From: Pseudarthrobacter psychrotolerans
Lineage (GTDB): Bacteria; Actinomycetota; Actinomycetes; Actinomycetales; Micrococcaceae
Length of the DNA stretch: 64,000 nucleotides
Direction of reading: 5' to 3'
Assembly (NCBI RefSeq): GCF_009911795.1
Contig: NZ_CP047898.1
Span: 248,001 to 312,000 of the forward strand
The notes under the pieces are model-generated. The model worked only from the letters and a program-made list of their open reading frames with translations, did not search any database and was not told the DNA's origin. Positions within the stretch are counted from its first letter, which is position 1. Each line of letters begins with the position of its first letter. The position numbers and the translations under genes are program-made. Below are positions 52,152-61,693 of this stretch, in pieces.

Positions 52152-53303
52152 CTACGAATTGCCGGTTGGACGGGCACTGGTGGAGGAAGGCGCCGGGGTC
52201 GGGGCAGCGTCCGGCAGGTGCGGCAGCACGGCTTCGTCCAGGAGCACGCCGGGAACCGGGCCGGGAGAGGCGCCCCAATAGGCGGTCCGCCGGGCCGCTG
52301 ACTGAAGCGCGGAGAGTGCCCAGGCCCGTTCCGGTCCTTCGCTGAGGGCCACCAGATCGCCGAACAACGGAAGGGTCCCTGCCTCGAGCGTTCCCAGCGC
52401 CGCTGCCGGGTCTGCCAGGAATGCCTGGCTCAGTGCGTAGCCGGGCCGCCTGATGGGTACCTCGGTGCAACGGGACCTGCTCAAAGCTTCCGCCTGGCCC
52501 CGGAGGGCGCTGTGCTGGGTGAGAAATCCCGACGCCGGAACAGCGGACCCGGGATTAAGCCTGGTCAGTGCGGCCTGGTACGCGTAGATCAGTTCCAGCT
52601 CACCCTCCACAGTTGAGGCCAAGGCTGAGCCGAGGTCCGCGCCGGTTCCGGCGCCGGCGGCGGCCGCTTTGCTGGCACAGCGCGTGGCCGCCGGGGCCGT
52701 GACAGGTGCGGTGGGCGCCGTGGATGAGGGGAAGGAGGAGCCAGCGCCTGGCAGTGGTGCCAAAGCGATCCCGTTGGCTGATGCGAGGTCCTCTGCGGCC
52801 AGAAGCTGGGCAGTGCCGGCGCCGGCGAGAAGGCGGGCGATGCCGCCGTCGGCCGTTTCAGCGTCCCGGAGCCGCTGCGCCCCACTTGCCAGGAGGGCTG
52901 CGGCGAGGTCCGCCGTCGTCGACGGCGGGACACTGGCCGGCGCACTGGCGGAGGAACGGACTGTGCCGGCCGTGGCAGGACCGCCGGCCACGTCAGCCGG
53001 CAGCATCAACGCCTGGGCCTGGAGAGTCAGCAAAGTCACAATCCGAGCCAGGGCTGCGGCTTGCGGGGCCGGCGCAGTGGCGTCGGCAGCGCCGGCAAGG
53101 TCCAGGCCCGCGACCCTAAGGCTCAGGGAATCCGCGAACGCGGATGCCCTTGCCTGCTCGGAAAACGGCGGCGCCGCAGGCGGGGAGGGCTCGCGGGGGA
53201 TGAGAACGGCTCCCAGGCTCACCACGAGAAGGGCGGCCAGCGCAAAAACGGCGTACTGGAAATAGCGGCTACGGCGGCCGGTCTCCTGCGTGTCGTCTTT
53301 CAC
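52152..53303 (-). CDS. DUF4439 ferritin-like domain membrane-anchored protein
   Basis: This 383-residue protein has a short cytoplasmic N-terminus and a membrane anchor (about residues 14-36). Then come Ala/Pro-rich helical regions and a C-terminal DUF4439 domain (STVEGELELIYAYQAALTRLNPGS...ARRTAYWGASPGP, about residues 235-360). The domain is a four-helix bundle related to ferritins, exposed outside the cell; no confident iron site was seen. It is divergent from rimP, its usual place in Arthrobacter. The start is GTG 53303; an in-frame GTG at 53321 is also possible. Confidence 0.83.
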   Translation of the reverse strand: MKDDTQETGRRSRYFQYAVFALAALLVVSLGAVLIPREPSPPAAPPFSEQARASAFADSLSLRVAGLDLAGAADATAPAPQAAALARIVTLLTLQAQALMLPADVAGGPATAGTVRSSASAPASVPPSTTADLAAALLASGAQRLRDAETADGGIARLLAGAGTAQLLAAEDLASANGIALAPLPGAGSSFPSSTAPTAPVTAPAATRCASKAAAAGAGTGADLGSALASTVEGELELIYAYQAALTRLNPGSAVPASGFLTQHSALRGQAEALSRSRCTEVPIRRPGYALSQAFLADPAAALGTLEAGTLPLFGDLVALSEGPERAWALSALQSAARRTAYWGASPGPVPGVLLDEAVLPHLPDAAPTPAPSSTSARPTGNS

Positions 53304-53409
53304 AACAGACCATGTTCTCACGCCTGATGCGGATCTTCGTGCACCACTGCGGCCGGAAAATCGTTACGCTAGTAGTCACAACATCATCTATTGGAAGGCG
53401 GCCGGCATC

Positions 53410-54024
53410 GTGAGTAATGCAGAAGCCACGACTTCATCAGACGCTACCGGATCGGGTACCGCTGTTGCTGCGCCCGCCAACAATCCCGAAGCCATCCGGC
53501 TCCGGGCGCTGCTGGAACCCGCGGTCCAGGCCAACCGCCTGTATCTCGAGGACGTATCGATCCTCGCCGGTTCCCACCGCGTGGTCCACGTAGTGGTGGA
53601 CCTGCCGCAGGAAGAAACCGGCGGCGTAAACCTCGATGTCATCGCGGACATTTCCAGGGTCCTCTCCGACCTCCTGGACAATGATCCTGCCGATGACGGG
53701 CGCCCCTACGACCTCGAGGTTTCCTCCCCGGGCGTCGCGCGTCCCCTCACCGAAGTCCGGCACTGGCACCGTGCCCGGGGCCGTATGGTCAAGGTCAACG
53801 TCATCCAGGGTGAAAATGTCACCGGCAGGGTCCAGTCCGTGGATGATTCCGGCGTCACCATCATCCCGGAGATCGCCGTCAAGAAGGGCATGAAGCCCAA
53901 GCAGGGCGAGCCCCAGATTCTTCCTTTCGACAGGATCCGCACCGGAAAAGTCGAGATCGAATTCAGCCACCTTGAAAAAGCTGGTTTGGAACCTGAGCAC
54001 AATGGACCTTCTGAGGAGGCCTGA
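53410..54024 (+). CDS. rimP: Ribosome maturation factor RimP
   Basis: This 204-residue protein needed for 30S subunit maturation has the core [38 protein letters not shown] (residues about 60-97) and [22 protein letters not shown]-terminal SH3-like domain follows ([14 protein letters not shown]). The N-terminus has a 25-residue low-complexity extension. The GTG at 53410 follows GGAAGG. TACGCT near 53365 is the likely -10. It heads the rimP-nusA-ylxR-infB-rbfA transcription unit. Confidence 0.94.
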   Translation: MSNAEATTSSDATGSGTAVAAPANNPEAIRLRALLEPAVQANRLYLEDVSILAGSHRVVHVVVDLPQEETGGVNLDVIADISRVLSDLLDNDPADDGRPYDLEVSSPGVARPLTEVRHWHRARGRMVKVNVIQGENVTGRVQSVDDSGVTIIPEIAVKKGMKPKQGEPQILPFDRIRTGKVEIEFSHLEKAGLEPEHNGPSEEA

Positions 54025-55004
54025 TGGATATTGACATGAGCGCGCTAAGACTTCTGGAGCGTGAGCGCGAAATCCCGCTGGACCTCCTGATCCCCACCAT
54101 CGAGCAGGCGCTCCTGGTGGCGTACCACAAGTCGCCCGGTGCCTTCGAGAAGGCCCGGGCCGAACTGGACCGCAAGAGCGGCCACGTGACCATTTGGGCC
54201 GTGGAGATCGACGACGACGGTGCCCCCATCGGCGAGTTCGAGGACACCCCTGCCGGCTTCGGCCGTATTGCGGCGAGCACGGCACGCCAGATCATCCTGC
54301 AGCGCCTGCGCGATGTCGAGGACGACAACGTCCTGGGTGAGTTCAAGGGCCGCGAGGGTGAACTTATAGCCGGCCTGATCCAGCAGGGCAACAACCCTCA
54401 CATGATCCAGGTCAACCTGGGTTCGGTGGAGGCCCTGCTGCCGCCGCCCGAACAGGTGCCCGGGGAAAAGTACATCCACGGCAACCGGCTCCGCGCCATC
54501 GTTATTGATGTCCACCGCGGCACCAAGGGCCCGTCCGTAACCCTGTCCCGTTCACACCCGGGCCTCGTCCGGAAGCTCTTCGAACTGGAGGTCCCGGAGA
54601 TCGCGGACCGCTCGGTGGAGATCGTGGCACTGGCCCGCGAGGCCGGTCACCGTACCAAGATCGCGGTCAAGGCAAACATCCAGGGCATCAACGCCAAGGG
54701 CGCCTGCATCGGCGAAATGGGTTCCCGCGTCCGCGCTGTTATGACGGAACTGAACGACGAAAAAATCGACATCGTCGACTTCAGCGAGGATCCGGCAACG
54801 TTTATTGCCAGCGCACTTTCCCCGTCTCGTGTGAATTCCGTCACCATCGTGGACGAGGCCACCCGCTCCGCACGCGTGGTGGTTCCGGACTACCAGCTCT
54901 CGCTTGCCATCGGCAAAGAGGGCCAGAACGCCCGGCTGGCGGCCAAGCTGACCGGCTGGCGGATCGATATCGTCTCGGACGCTGCCCCGGCGCGCGAAAG
55001 CTGA
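54024..55004 (+). CDS. nusA: Transcription termination/antitermination factor NusA
   Basis: This 326-residue protein is the short actinobacterial form. It has an N-terminal RNA polymerase-binding domain ([32 protein letters not shown]), an S1 domain (about residues 108-180) and two KH domains. Visible KH sequence includes [44 protein letters not shown] and [24 protein letters not shown]. The ATG shares bases with the rimP stop (TGATG), so translation is coupled. Confidence 0.95.
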   Translation: MDIDMSALRLLEREREIPLDLLIPTIEQALLVAYHKSPGAFEKARAELDRKSGHVTIWAVEIDDDGAPIGEFEDTPAGFGRIAASTARQIILQRLRDVEDDNVLGEFKGREGELIAGLIQQGNNPHMIQVNLGSVEALLPPPEQVPGEKYIHGNRLRAIVIDVHRGTKGPSVTLSRSHPGLVRKLFELEVPEIADRSVEIVALAREAGHRTKIAVKANIQGINAKGACIGEMGSRVRAVMTELNDEKIDIVDFSEDPATFIASALSPSRVNSVTIVDEATRSARVVVPDYQLSLAIGKEGQNARLAAKLTGWRIDIVSDAAPARES

Positions 55005-55011
55005 ACCCGTT

Positions 55012-55055
55012 CCGGGGCAACGGCCAACGGGGGATACCGTCGGCCGATGCCCCGG
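55012..55055 (+). promoter_or_regulatory. Hairpin between nusA and ylxR, possible attenuator
   Basis: CCGGGGCAACGGCC (55012-55025) pairs with GGCCGATGCCCCGG (55042-55055) with one mismatch around a 16-nt loop. It begins 8 nt after the nusA stop and is followed by TTTCGG but no long U tract. It may partially terminate or process the operon transcript between nusA and infB. Confidence 0.55.
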
Positions 55056-55200
55056 TTTCGGGCAGAACTGCGCCGAGGGGCTAGACTAGACATGACCGCG
55101 CCTAACGGCCGGTATTCGTGTGCCCTGAGTATTCCCGTTCCGCCAATGTGCGGTGGGGGCCTTAGGACCGGCAGTTATGAACGTCAGGAAGATACTCACC

Positions 55201-55554
55201 GTGGCAGAAGTGCTTCACACCGAGGATCAACCGCATCGTACCTGCATCGGATGCCGGAAAAAGGGTGCGCGGTCTGAGTTACTCCGGCTCGTCGCCGAAG
55301 GCAGCGGTTCCACCGCAGTGCTGGTAGACGAACGACGCCGGATGGCTGGCAGGGGTGCATGGCTGCACCCCAGCGAAGCGTGCCTGGCCCTGGCGGTCAA
55401 GCGGCGAGCATTCGGAAGGGCCCTCAACGGCGCTACCGGGTCCACCGCCGTCGAACGCCGGATCATGGCAGGCAAGCAGGACGCCGGCCCGTTGCAGATA
55501 CCCCTGGTAGCTGCAGCAAAAACCGTCCAACCTGAAAGCGGGTCAGAAAACTGA
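55201..55554 (+). CDS. ylxR: YlxR family (DUF448) nucleoid/RNA-binding protein
   Basis: This 117-residue basic protein has a conserved core HRTCIGCRKKGARSELLRLV (residues about 11-30) followed by GRGAWLHPSEACLALAVKRRAFGRAL, the DUF448 signature. Family members bind RNA or DNA and always sit between nusA and infB. The GTG at 55201 is chosen because GGAAG lies about 9 nt upstream and because homologues start near VAEVLHTEDQP; ATG 55177 would add eight residues. It has a 35-residue C-terminal tail. Confidence 0.88.
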   Translation: MAEVLHTEDQPHRTCIGCRKKGARSELLRLVAEGSGSTAVLVDERRRMAGRGAWLHPSEACLALAVKRRAFGRALNGATGSTAVERRIMAGKQDAGPLQIPLVAAAKTVQPESGSEN

Positions 55555-55706
55555 TGGAAACCCGATGAGTTCCCAGCGATGAGTGCGCAACGATGACAAC
55601 TTTGTTGCGCTCTGCAATGGGCCCTTTAGTTGCAACCGCGGCTGGGGCCCGCAGTAAGAAGTAGACGGTTCGTGCCTGGCTCGGTGCGGACCGAGACAGG
55701 AGAAAT
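55555..55706 (+). promoter_or_regulatory. infB leader region with two hairpins
   Basis: GCGCAAC (55585-55591) pairs with GTTGCGC (55604-55610), and GGGCCC (55619-55624) pairs with GGGCCC near 55645-55650. The 152 bases separate ylxR from infB. The ribosome binding site of infB, AGGAGAAA, is at 55697-55704. The hairpins could regulate infB expression, but I cannot identify a known element. Confidence 0.5.
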
Positions 55707-58615
55707 GTGGCCAAGGTCCGCGTACATGAGCTTGCTAAAGAGCTCGGTATTACTTCCAAAGATGCAGTAACCAAACTGCAGGAACTGGGCGAATTCGTTC
55801 GCTCCGCCTCTTCAACTATTGAGGCCCCGGTGGTGCGGAAACTCCGCAACGCCTACCCCGACGCAGCTGCCAAGACCGCAGCTCCGGCAGCCGCGCCCAA
55901 GGCGCCTGCCCCGTCGGCCGACACCCGACCCGCAGCACCTGCTCCGGGCCCCGCAGCTCCTTCAGCCCCGGCAGCACCAGCTGCTACGGCTCCGGCTGCA
56001 CCCGCTCCCGTTTCCGCGGCTCCTTCAGCCCCGGCGGCACAAGCTGCTGCGGCCCCGGCCGCAAGTGCACCGTCCACCGGCGCCAAGCCCGGTGCCCGTC
56101 CGGCACCGAGGGCTGAAGCCCCGGCCGCACCGACCCGCTCCGGCGGATCAGCGCAGGGTGGTTCGCAGGGCGGCTCCGCACCGCGTCCCGGCGGTCCCCG
56201 TCCGGGCAACAACCCGTTCGCCACGTCCCAGGGCATGCCCCGCGGCCGCGGTGGCGACGGCGAGCGTGCTCCCCGTCCGGGTAATAACCCGTTCGCTCCC
56301 TCGCAGGGCATGCCCCGCGCGGGTGGCCGTCCCGACGGCGACCGTCCGGGTGGTCCGCGTCCCGCAGCCGGTGCAGGTGGCCCCCGTCCGGGTGGTCCGC
56401 GTCCCGCAGCCGGTGCAGGTGGCCCCCGTCCGGCTGCTGGCGCAGGTGGACCCCGCCCGGGTGCACCCCGTCCCGCGGGTGCCGGTGGAAACCGACCTAC
56501 TCCGGGCATGATGCCCAACCGCACTGAGCGTCCCGCACCCGCTGGTGCAGGACGTCCCGGTGGCGGCGCACGTGGTCCCGGACGTCCGGGTGGAGCACCG
56601 GGTACCGGTGGAGCTCCGGGTGCCGGTGGCGGCGCTCCGGCCGGCGGCGGCTTCGGTAAGGGTGGCCGCGGTCGCGGTGGCACCCAGGGTGCCTTCGGTA
56701 AGGGCGGCGCAGGCCGCGGCAAGCAGCGCAAGTCGAAGCGTGCCAAGCGCCAGGAACTCGAGCAGATGAGTGCTCCGTCGCTGGGTGGCGTGAGCGTACC
56801 CCGCGGCGACGGCAACACCGTAGTCCGGCTTCGCCGTGGCTCGTCCATCACGGACTTTGCCGACAAGATCGAGGCAAACCCCGCAGCATTGGTGACGGTC
56901 CTCTTCCACCTCGGCGAAATGGCCACGGCCACGCAGTCGCTGGATGAAGAGACCTTCGCACTGCTCGGCGAGGAGCTTGGCTACAAGCTCCAGGTTGTGT
57001 CGCCGGAGGACGAGGAGCGCGAGCTGCTCTCCGGCTTCGACATCGACTTCGAAGCAGAGCTCGAAGCTGAAGGCGACGACGACCTCGAGGCACGTCCTCC
57101 GGTTGTCACCGTCATGGGCCACGTTGACCACGGTAAAACCCGCCTGCTCGATGCCATCCGCAAGTCCGACGTTATGGCGGGCGAGCACGGCGGCATCACG
57201 CAGCACATCGGTGCTTACCAGGTCACGCACACCCACGAAGACATCGATCGTAAGATCACCTTCATCGATACTCCGGGCCACGAGGCGTTCACCGCCATGC
57301 GTGCCCGTGGTGCGAAGGTCACCGACATCGCCATCCTGGTGGTCGCAGCGGACGACGGCGTAATGCCGCAGACCGTTGAGGCGCTCAACCACGCGCAGGC
57401 CGCAAATGTGCCGATCGTGGTGGCTGTGAACAAGATCGACAAGGAAGGCGCCAACCCGGAGAAGGTCCGCGGCCAGCTGACCGAGTACGGCCTGGTTCCG
57501 GAAGAATACGGTGGCGACACCATGTTCGTGGAGGTCTCTGCCCGCCAGAACCTCAACATTGACGAGCTGCTCGAGGCTGTCCTGCTCACCGCGGACGCTG
57601 CCCTGGACATGCGCGCCAACCCGAACAAGGACGCCCGCGGTATCGCGATCGAAGCCAACCTGGACAAGGGCCGCGGTTCCGTGGCCACCGTCCTGGTGCA
57701 GTCCGGCACCCTGCGTGTCGGTGACACGATCGTGGCCGGTACGGCTCACGGCCGTGTCCGCGCCATGTTCGACGACGACGGCAGTGTCCTGACCGAGGCT
57801 GGCCCGTCCCGCCCGTGCAGGTGCTGGGTCTGTCCAACGTGCCGCGCGCCGGCGACACCTTCTTTGTGACCGCTGACGAGCGCACCGCCCGCCAGATCGC
57901 CGAGAAGCGTGAAGCAGCCGACCGCAACGCCGCCCTCGCCAAGCGCCGCAAGCGCATCAGCCTGGAAGACTTCGACCAGGCCGTCGCCGACGGCAAGATC
58001 GACACCCTCAACCTCATCCTCAAGGGTGACGTGTCCGGTGCCGTGGAAGCCCTCGAAGACGCACTGCTCAAGATCGACGTCGGCGAAGGCGTGCAGCTGC
58101 GCGTCATCCACCGCGGCGTTGGTGCTATCACGCAGAACGACGTCAACCTGGCAACAGTCGACAGCGCCGTTATCATCGGCTTCAACGTCAAGCCTGCCGA
58201 GCGTGTTGCCGAACTGGCAGACCGCGAAGGCGTGGACATGCGCTTCTACTCCGTCATCTACGCTGCAATTGATGACATCGAGATGGCCCTCAAGGGCATG
58301 CTCAAGCCGGAGTACGAAGAGGTCCAGCTGGGCACCGCCGAGGTTCGCGAAGTCTTCCGCTCTTCCAAGTTCGGAAACATCGCCGGTTCCATCGTTCGCT
58401 CGGGCATTATCCGACGCAACACGAAGGCCCGCATCAGCCGCGACGGCAAGACCATCGGTGACAACCTCACCGTTGAGACGCTCAAGCGCTTCAAGGACGA
58501 CGCCACTGAGGTCCGCACGGACTTCGAGTGTGGTATCGGTCTTGGTTCGTTCAACGACATCACCGAGGGCGACATCATCGAGACCTTCGAGATGCGCGAA
58601 AAGCCGCGCGTCTAA
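55707..58615 (+). CDS. infB: Translation initiation factor IF-2 (apparent frameshift)
   Basis: This essential GTPase brings initiator tRNA to the ribosome. It has an N-terminal IF2_N domain ([25 protein letters not shown]), a Gly/Pro/Arg/Ala-rich linker of about 280 residues and a second IF2_N. The G domain starts near residue 471 (GHVDHGKT, then DTPGHEAF and NKID). Near 57811-57820 the frame changes: [10 protein letters not shown] continues as [17 protein letters not shown] only after adding one base (GG instead of G at 57815). Restored, the protein is 969 residues, normal for Arthrobacter. A true inactivating mutation would be lethal, so a sequence error is likely. The GTG follows AGGAG. 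Confidence 0.93.
56348..56431 (+). repeat. Two tandem 42-bp repeats in the IF-2 linker
   Basis: The unit starting at 56348 is repeated almost exactly at 56390, each encoding 14 residues of the [14 protein letters not shown] type. Related but diverged units flank them. Such repeats expand and contract easily and explain length variation of the IF-2 linker among strains. Confidence 0.8.
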
Positions 58616-58641
58616 GTCGGTTTAGGTGTACAGGGTCGGGG

Positions 58642-58760
58642 CCGTTGGGATTTTTCCGGCGGCCCCGCCCCTTCGCTGGGTGGCCAACGTCTTACGACGT
58701 CGGCCACCCAGCTTCGGCAGGCCCGATGCCACTCCCAGGCCGCCGGAAAAAACCCAACGG
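58642..58760. repeat. Large nested inverted repeat between infB and rbfA
   Basis: The outer arms (58642-58664 and 58738-58760) pair over 23 bases with one mismatch; each contains a T5/A6 stretch next to CCGGCGGCC/GGCCGCCGG. Inside, arms 58675-58691 and 58696-58712 pair over 17 bases with one mismatch around a TTAC loop. The structure fills most of the gap between the two genes. It may act as terminator, processing site or mobile palindromic repeat. Confidence 0.85.
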
Positions 58761-58861
58761 GAGTCCGTCGTAGACTCGCCTTAGGCGCGTGGCAACCAAC
58801 CAAACGTGTGTACGCAAGCCGCTAGCGCGCCGTCGTACATCCAAAATTTTTAGGAGTGGAA

Positions 58862-59371
58862 ATGGCTGATCCCGCACGGGCTGCCAAGTTGGCGCAGCGG
58901 ATTAAGGTTGTTGTTGCCGAGGCTTTGGGCCGGAAGGTTAAGGACCCTCGGCTGGAGGGCATTACTGTTACCGATGCCCGGGTGACCAATGATCTGCAGC
59001 ATGCCACGATCTACTACACCGTTTTCGGCGACCCGGCTGTGCAGGCTGATGCTGCCAAGGGCCTGGAGAAGGCCAAGGGTGTGCTCCGCCAGGAGGTGGG
59101 GCGCAACGTTACTGTTCGCCTGACGCCCACGCTGGAATTTGTGGCCGACCAGATCCCCGTGGTTGCCTCGAACCTGGAGGAACTGCTCCGGGCCGCCAAG
59201 AAGCGCGACGCCGAGGTGGCTGCCCTGGCCGAAAACGCCAAGCACGCCGGCGACGCCGATCCGTACAAGAGCGACATTCCCGCCGATGTGGAGATCGACG
59301 AGGACGACTTCGACGAAGAGGATATTGACCTCACCGACGACGAAGATCTCGACGAAGACGCCGGCAAGTAA
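58862..59371 (+). CDS. rbfA: Ribosome-binding factor A
   Basis: This 169-residue protein has an N-terminal KH-like domain with ARAAKLAQRIKVVVAEALGRKVKDPRLEGITVTDARVTNDLQHATIYYTVFGD and LRQEVGRNVTVRLTPTLEFVAD, the RbfA signature. A C-terminal acidic tail (about residues 135-169, DEDDFDEEDIDLTDDEDLDED) follows, common in actinobacteria. It helps 30S maturation and cold adaptation. The ATG at 58862 follows AGGAG at ideal spacing; GTG 58856 is too close to that site. Confidence 0.95.
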   Translation: MADPARAAKLAQRIKVVVAEALGRKVKDPRLEGITVTDARVTNDLQHATIYYTVFGDPAVQADAAKGLEKAKGVLRQEVGRNVTVRLTPTLEFVADQIPVVASNLEELLRAAKKRDAEVAALAENAKHAGDADPYKSDIPADVEIDEDDFDEEDIDLTDDEDLDEDAGK

Positions 59372-59383
59372 CTGACACGGGTC

Positions 59384-59425
59384 GAAGGCCCGGTCCGCAG
59401 TTTCAACTGCGTTCCGGGCCTTCTT
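59384..59425 (+). terminator. Rho-independent terminator after rbfA
   Basis: GAAGGCCCGG...CCGGGCCTTC forms the stem, with an inner CGCAGTT/AACTGCG pairing, followed by TTT. It starts 13 nt after the rbfA stop and ends the translation-factor operon before the convergent ScyD/ScyE-type gene. It may work in both directions. Confidence 0.85.
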
Positions 59426-59455
59426 TCGTCTGCCGGGCGGGACACCCGGCACGAC

Positions 59456-60568
59456 CTACTTGATGTGGGCCTTCAGCACTGTTCCGGTCGGTTGCCCGAA
59501 ACTGAAGCCGGCCGTGGCGTAGAGCGTCTTCCCGCTCAGCTCGACGGCCGCAGGACCGTCCACTGCCAGGAACTGTGAAGCCTCTCGGGTCCGGGCGTCG
59601 ATCTTGACGATCTCATTACCGAACATCGAGGCCGCGTAGACGTCCCCGTTGTCGGATACTGCGATGCCGGTGGGGCTCAGGATGTCCTCCGCCCACAGAC
59701 GAGTTGTGCCGGTCCAGGGGTTGACCCGGAAGATGGCACCACGGGCGCCAAGGGACGGATCCTCGGGACCGCCGGGGAGTGACGAGACGTAAAGCCAGCC
59801 GTCGGGGCCGATCTCGACGTCCGTTGGCACCGGTTCAAACGCGTATTCGTGGCCAACGACACATGCAGGGACTTCGACCGTTCCGCCGGCCATGTCGATC
59901 GGGATCCTCGTACCGGCGGGAACGACGGCAGGCCGTGGCGGCAAGACAGCGACTGTCGAGACGTCACCGGAATCCACGTCGACTTCGAGGATGGCATTCG
60001 CGCCGGCGTCAGCAACGTACACGGTAGAGCCCTTGACGGCGGTGGCGTAGGGATGGGAATCCACTGCCCCCGTGTACCGGGCGGGCGGGAATACGGGCCA
60101 GTCCTTCAGGCAGTCGGCCGAGACATCGGACCCGAAGCCATACTCCTGGTCGCCGTCAGGATTGTGGGTGCGTTCATGGCTCGCGAGGTCGGCAATGGTA
60201 TGCACGTCGCCTGACCGGTCGATTGACTTCAGGTAGCCCTCGAGCGCATCGGGATTGCCTCCGCCGGCGCCTACGCTCTCCACGAAGTAGGTCGTCCCGC
60301 GTGTGGTTTCGACACCACCGACGTCCCAGTCCGCCTTCGTGTAGACGTTGGTGAGTTTGCCGTCTTCTTCCACGCGGTCAAGCTTGCCCACAAAATTCTG
60401 GGTGACCAGGACAGAGCCGTCCCTGCCGACGGTGAGGCTCAAGGGCGTGACCAGCCCGTTGGCCAGGATCTTCGGCTCCGGCGACGGGTGGCCCGCCGCG
60501 GCCGGCCCGACAGGAATGACTAGCGCCGCGGCAGCAAGGCACGCGACCAAGGAAAACTTCTTCTTCAT
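59456..60568 (-). CDS. ScyD/ScyE family secreted beta-propeller protein
   Basis: This 370-residue exported protein has a signal peptide (MKKKFSLVACLAAAALVIPVGPAAAG). Repeated propeller-like units follow, such as GLVTPLSLTVGRDGSVLVTQNF, HPYATAVKGSTVYVADAGANAILEVD, PTDVEIGPDGWLYVSSLPGGP and SPTGIAVSDNGDVYAASMFGNEIVKID. The family is named after cyanobacterial scytonemin-cluster proteins, but actinobacterial members are secreted proteins of unknown role. The ATG is preceded by GGAGGA. It is transcribed towards rbfA and isolated. Confidence 0.9.
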   Translation of the reverse strand: MKKKFSLVACLAAAALVIPVGPAAAGHPSPEPKILANGLVTPLSLTVGRDGSVLVTQNFVGKLDRVEEDGKLTNVYTKADWDVGGVETTRGTTYFVESVGAGGGNPDALEGYLKSIDRSGDVHTIADLASHERTHNPDGDQEYGFGSDVSADCLKDWPVFPPARYTGAVDSHPYATAVKGSTVYVADAGANAILEVDVDSGDVSTVAVLPPRPAVVPAGTRIPIDMAGGTVEVPACVVGHEYAFEPVPTDVEIGPDGWLYVSSLPGGPEDPSLGARGAIFRVNPWTGTTRLWAEDILSPTGIAVSDNGDVYAASMFGNEIVKIDARTREASQFLAVDGPAAVELSGKTLYATAGFSFGQPTGTVLKAHIK

Positions 60569-60757
60569 TGCATCCTCCGGAATTTGAGGTGCGCCGCCCC
60601 GCTGACGGGGCTGGGCAATGAGACCAAAGTAGATATGGATTTATACAGCCCCCGGGCGCCAGACTAGTCCTCCGGGCGGGCTGCGTCGATGGAAATTTCC
60701 CCTTGTAAGCCCTCTATTTTTGAACCGGAAATCCTGGGTCATGGCTAGGATCTAGTT

Positions 60758-61243
60758 ATGACGCAGGCGAGCGACAACCACGAGGCCACCGGATACCTGG
60801 AACGTGCCATTGAGCTGGCTGTCCGCAACGTCGCCGACGGCGGCGGCCCGTTTGGTGCACTGGTGGTGACCCCGGACGGCCGGGTCCATCAAGGCATCAA
60901 CCGGGTCACCCGGGACTGCGACCCCACCGCGCATGCCGAAGTAGTGGCCATCCGCACAGCGGCAGCCGCAAGCGCCACGTTCGACCTGAGCGGCGCCGTG
61001 CTTTACACCAGCTGCGAGCCGTGCCCCCTATGCCTGTCAGCCGCACTGTGGGCGCGGATTGATCGTGTCTATTTTGCGGCCGACCGCCATGGTGCAGCCG
61101 CAGCCGGTTTCGACGACGCCGTATTCTACGAGTACTTCAATGGCACCCGTCCGGAACTGCTGCCGGTCGCCCAAACCGCCATTCCGACGTCGGACGCTCC
61201 GTTTGACGCGTGGCGCGCCCATGCGCACCGCACTAAGTACTGA
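60758..61243 (+). CDS. Nucleoside/guanine deaminase (CDA-fold)
   Basis: This 161-residue zinc hydrolase has zinc His59 with catalytic Glu61 in HAE and zinc cysteines Cys89 and Cys92 in PCPLC. The C-terminal DDAVFYEYFNG resembles guanine deaminases (GuaD), which convert guanine to xanthine. Other tRNA or cytosine-type deaminases cannot be excluded. TAGGAT (60746-60751) lies 6 nt before the ATG, pointing to a leaderless transcript. The thioredoxin gene follows 15 nt later. Confidence 0.9.
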   Translation: MTQASDNHEATGYLERAIELAVRNVADGGGPFGALVVTPDGRVHQGINRVTRDCDPTAHAEVVAIRTAAAASATFDLSGAVLYTSCEPCPLCLSAALWARIDRVYFAADRHGAAAAGFDDAVFYEYFNGTRPELLPVAQTAIPTSDAPFDAWRAHAHRTKY

Positions 61244-61258
61244 GCCCGGAGGCACCCG

Positions 61259-61693
61259 GTGGAACCTGCGCTGATCAAATGCCCCGGTTGCGGCAAGACG
61301 AACCGCGTCCCGGCCGCCGCCTCCGGCCGTCCGCGCTGCGGTAACTGCAAGCTGGGGCTGCCTTGGATCACCACCGCGGGGGATGATGACTTCGCCGCCG
61401 TGGCGGAGCAATCCCCGGTACCTGTGCTCGTTGATTTCTGGGCAGCCTGGTGCGGGCCCTGCAGGATGGTGAGTCCGGTCCTGGACAGGTTGGCCACGGA
61501 ACGGGCCGGTGCAATCAAGCTTGTCAAAGTTGATGTTGACCGGGCGCCGCGACTTTCCGGCCGGTTCGATGTACAGGCCATTCCCACCCTGATGGTCATG
61601 GACGGGGGCAAGGTGCTGGCCAAGCAGGCAGGGGCAGCACCCGCCGCGACCCTGCGGTCCTGGCTCGATTCAGCGCTGGCCGGCCGAGGCTAA
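61259..61693 (+). CDS. trxC: Thioredoxin with N-terminal zinc ribbon (TrxC-like)
   Basis: This 144-residue protein has an N-terminal CxxC pair (Cys8/Cys11 and Cys27/Cys30) forming a zinc ribbon, as in thioredoxin 2. The thioredoxin fold carries the active site WCGPC (Cys65/Cys68) and the cis-Pro in IPTLMV. It reduces protein disulfides in the cytoplasm and may be oxidation-sensitive through its zinc site. The start is GTG 61259. It converges with the aminotransferase gene, overlapping its stop by four bases. Confidence 0.92.
   Translation: MEPALIKCPGCGKTNRVPAAASGRPRCGNCKLGLPWITTAGDDDFAAVAEQSPVPVLVDFWAAWCGPCRMVSPVLDRLATERAGAIKLVKVDVDRAPRLSGRFDVQAIPTLMVMDGGKVLAKQAGAAPAATLRSWLDSALAGRG

Noticed and set aside
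55950-56680. Repetitive GC-rich stretch resembling an array
   Set aside because: The repeats are in-frame Pro/Gly/Arg/Ala codons of the IF-2 linker, with no unique spacers, so it is not a CRISPR array.
56148-57749. 533-codon open frame on the minus strand inside infB
   Set aside because: Thr/Cys/Ser-rich shadow of the repetitive IF-2 linker; no start signal.
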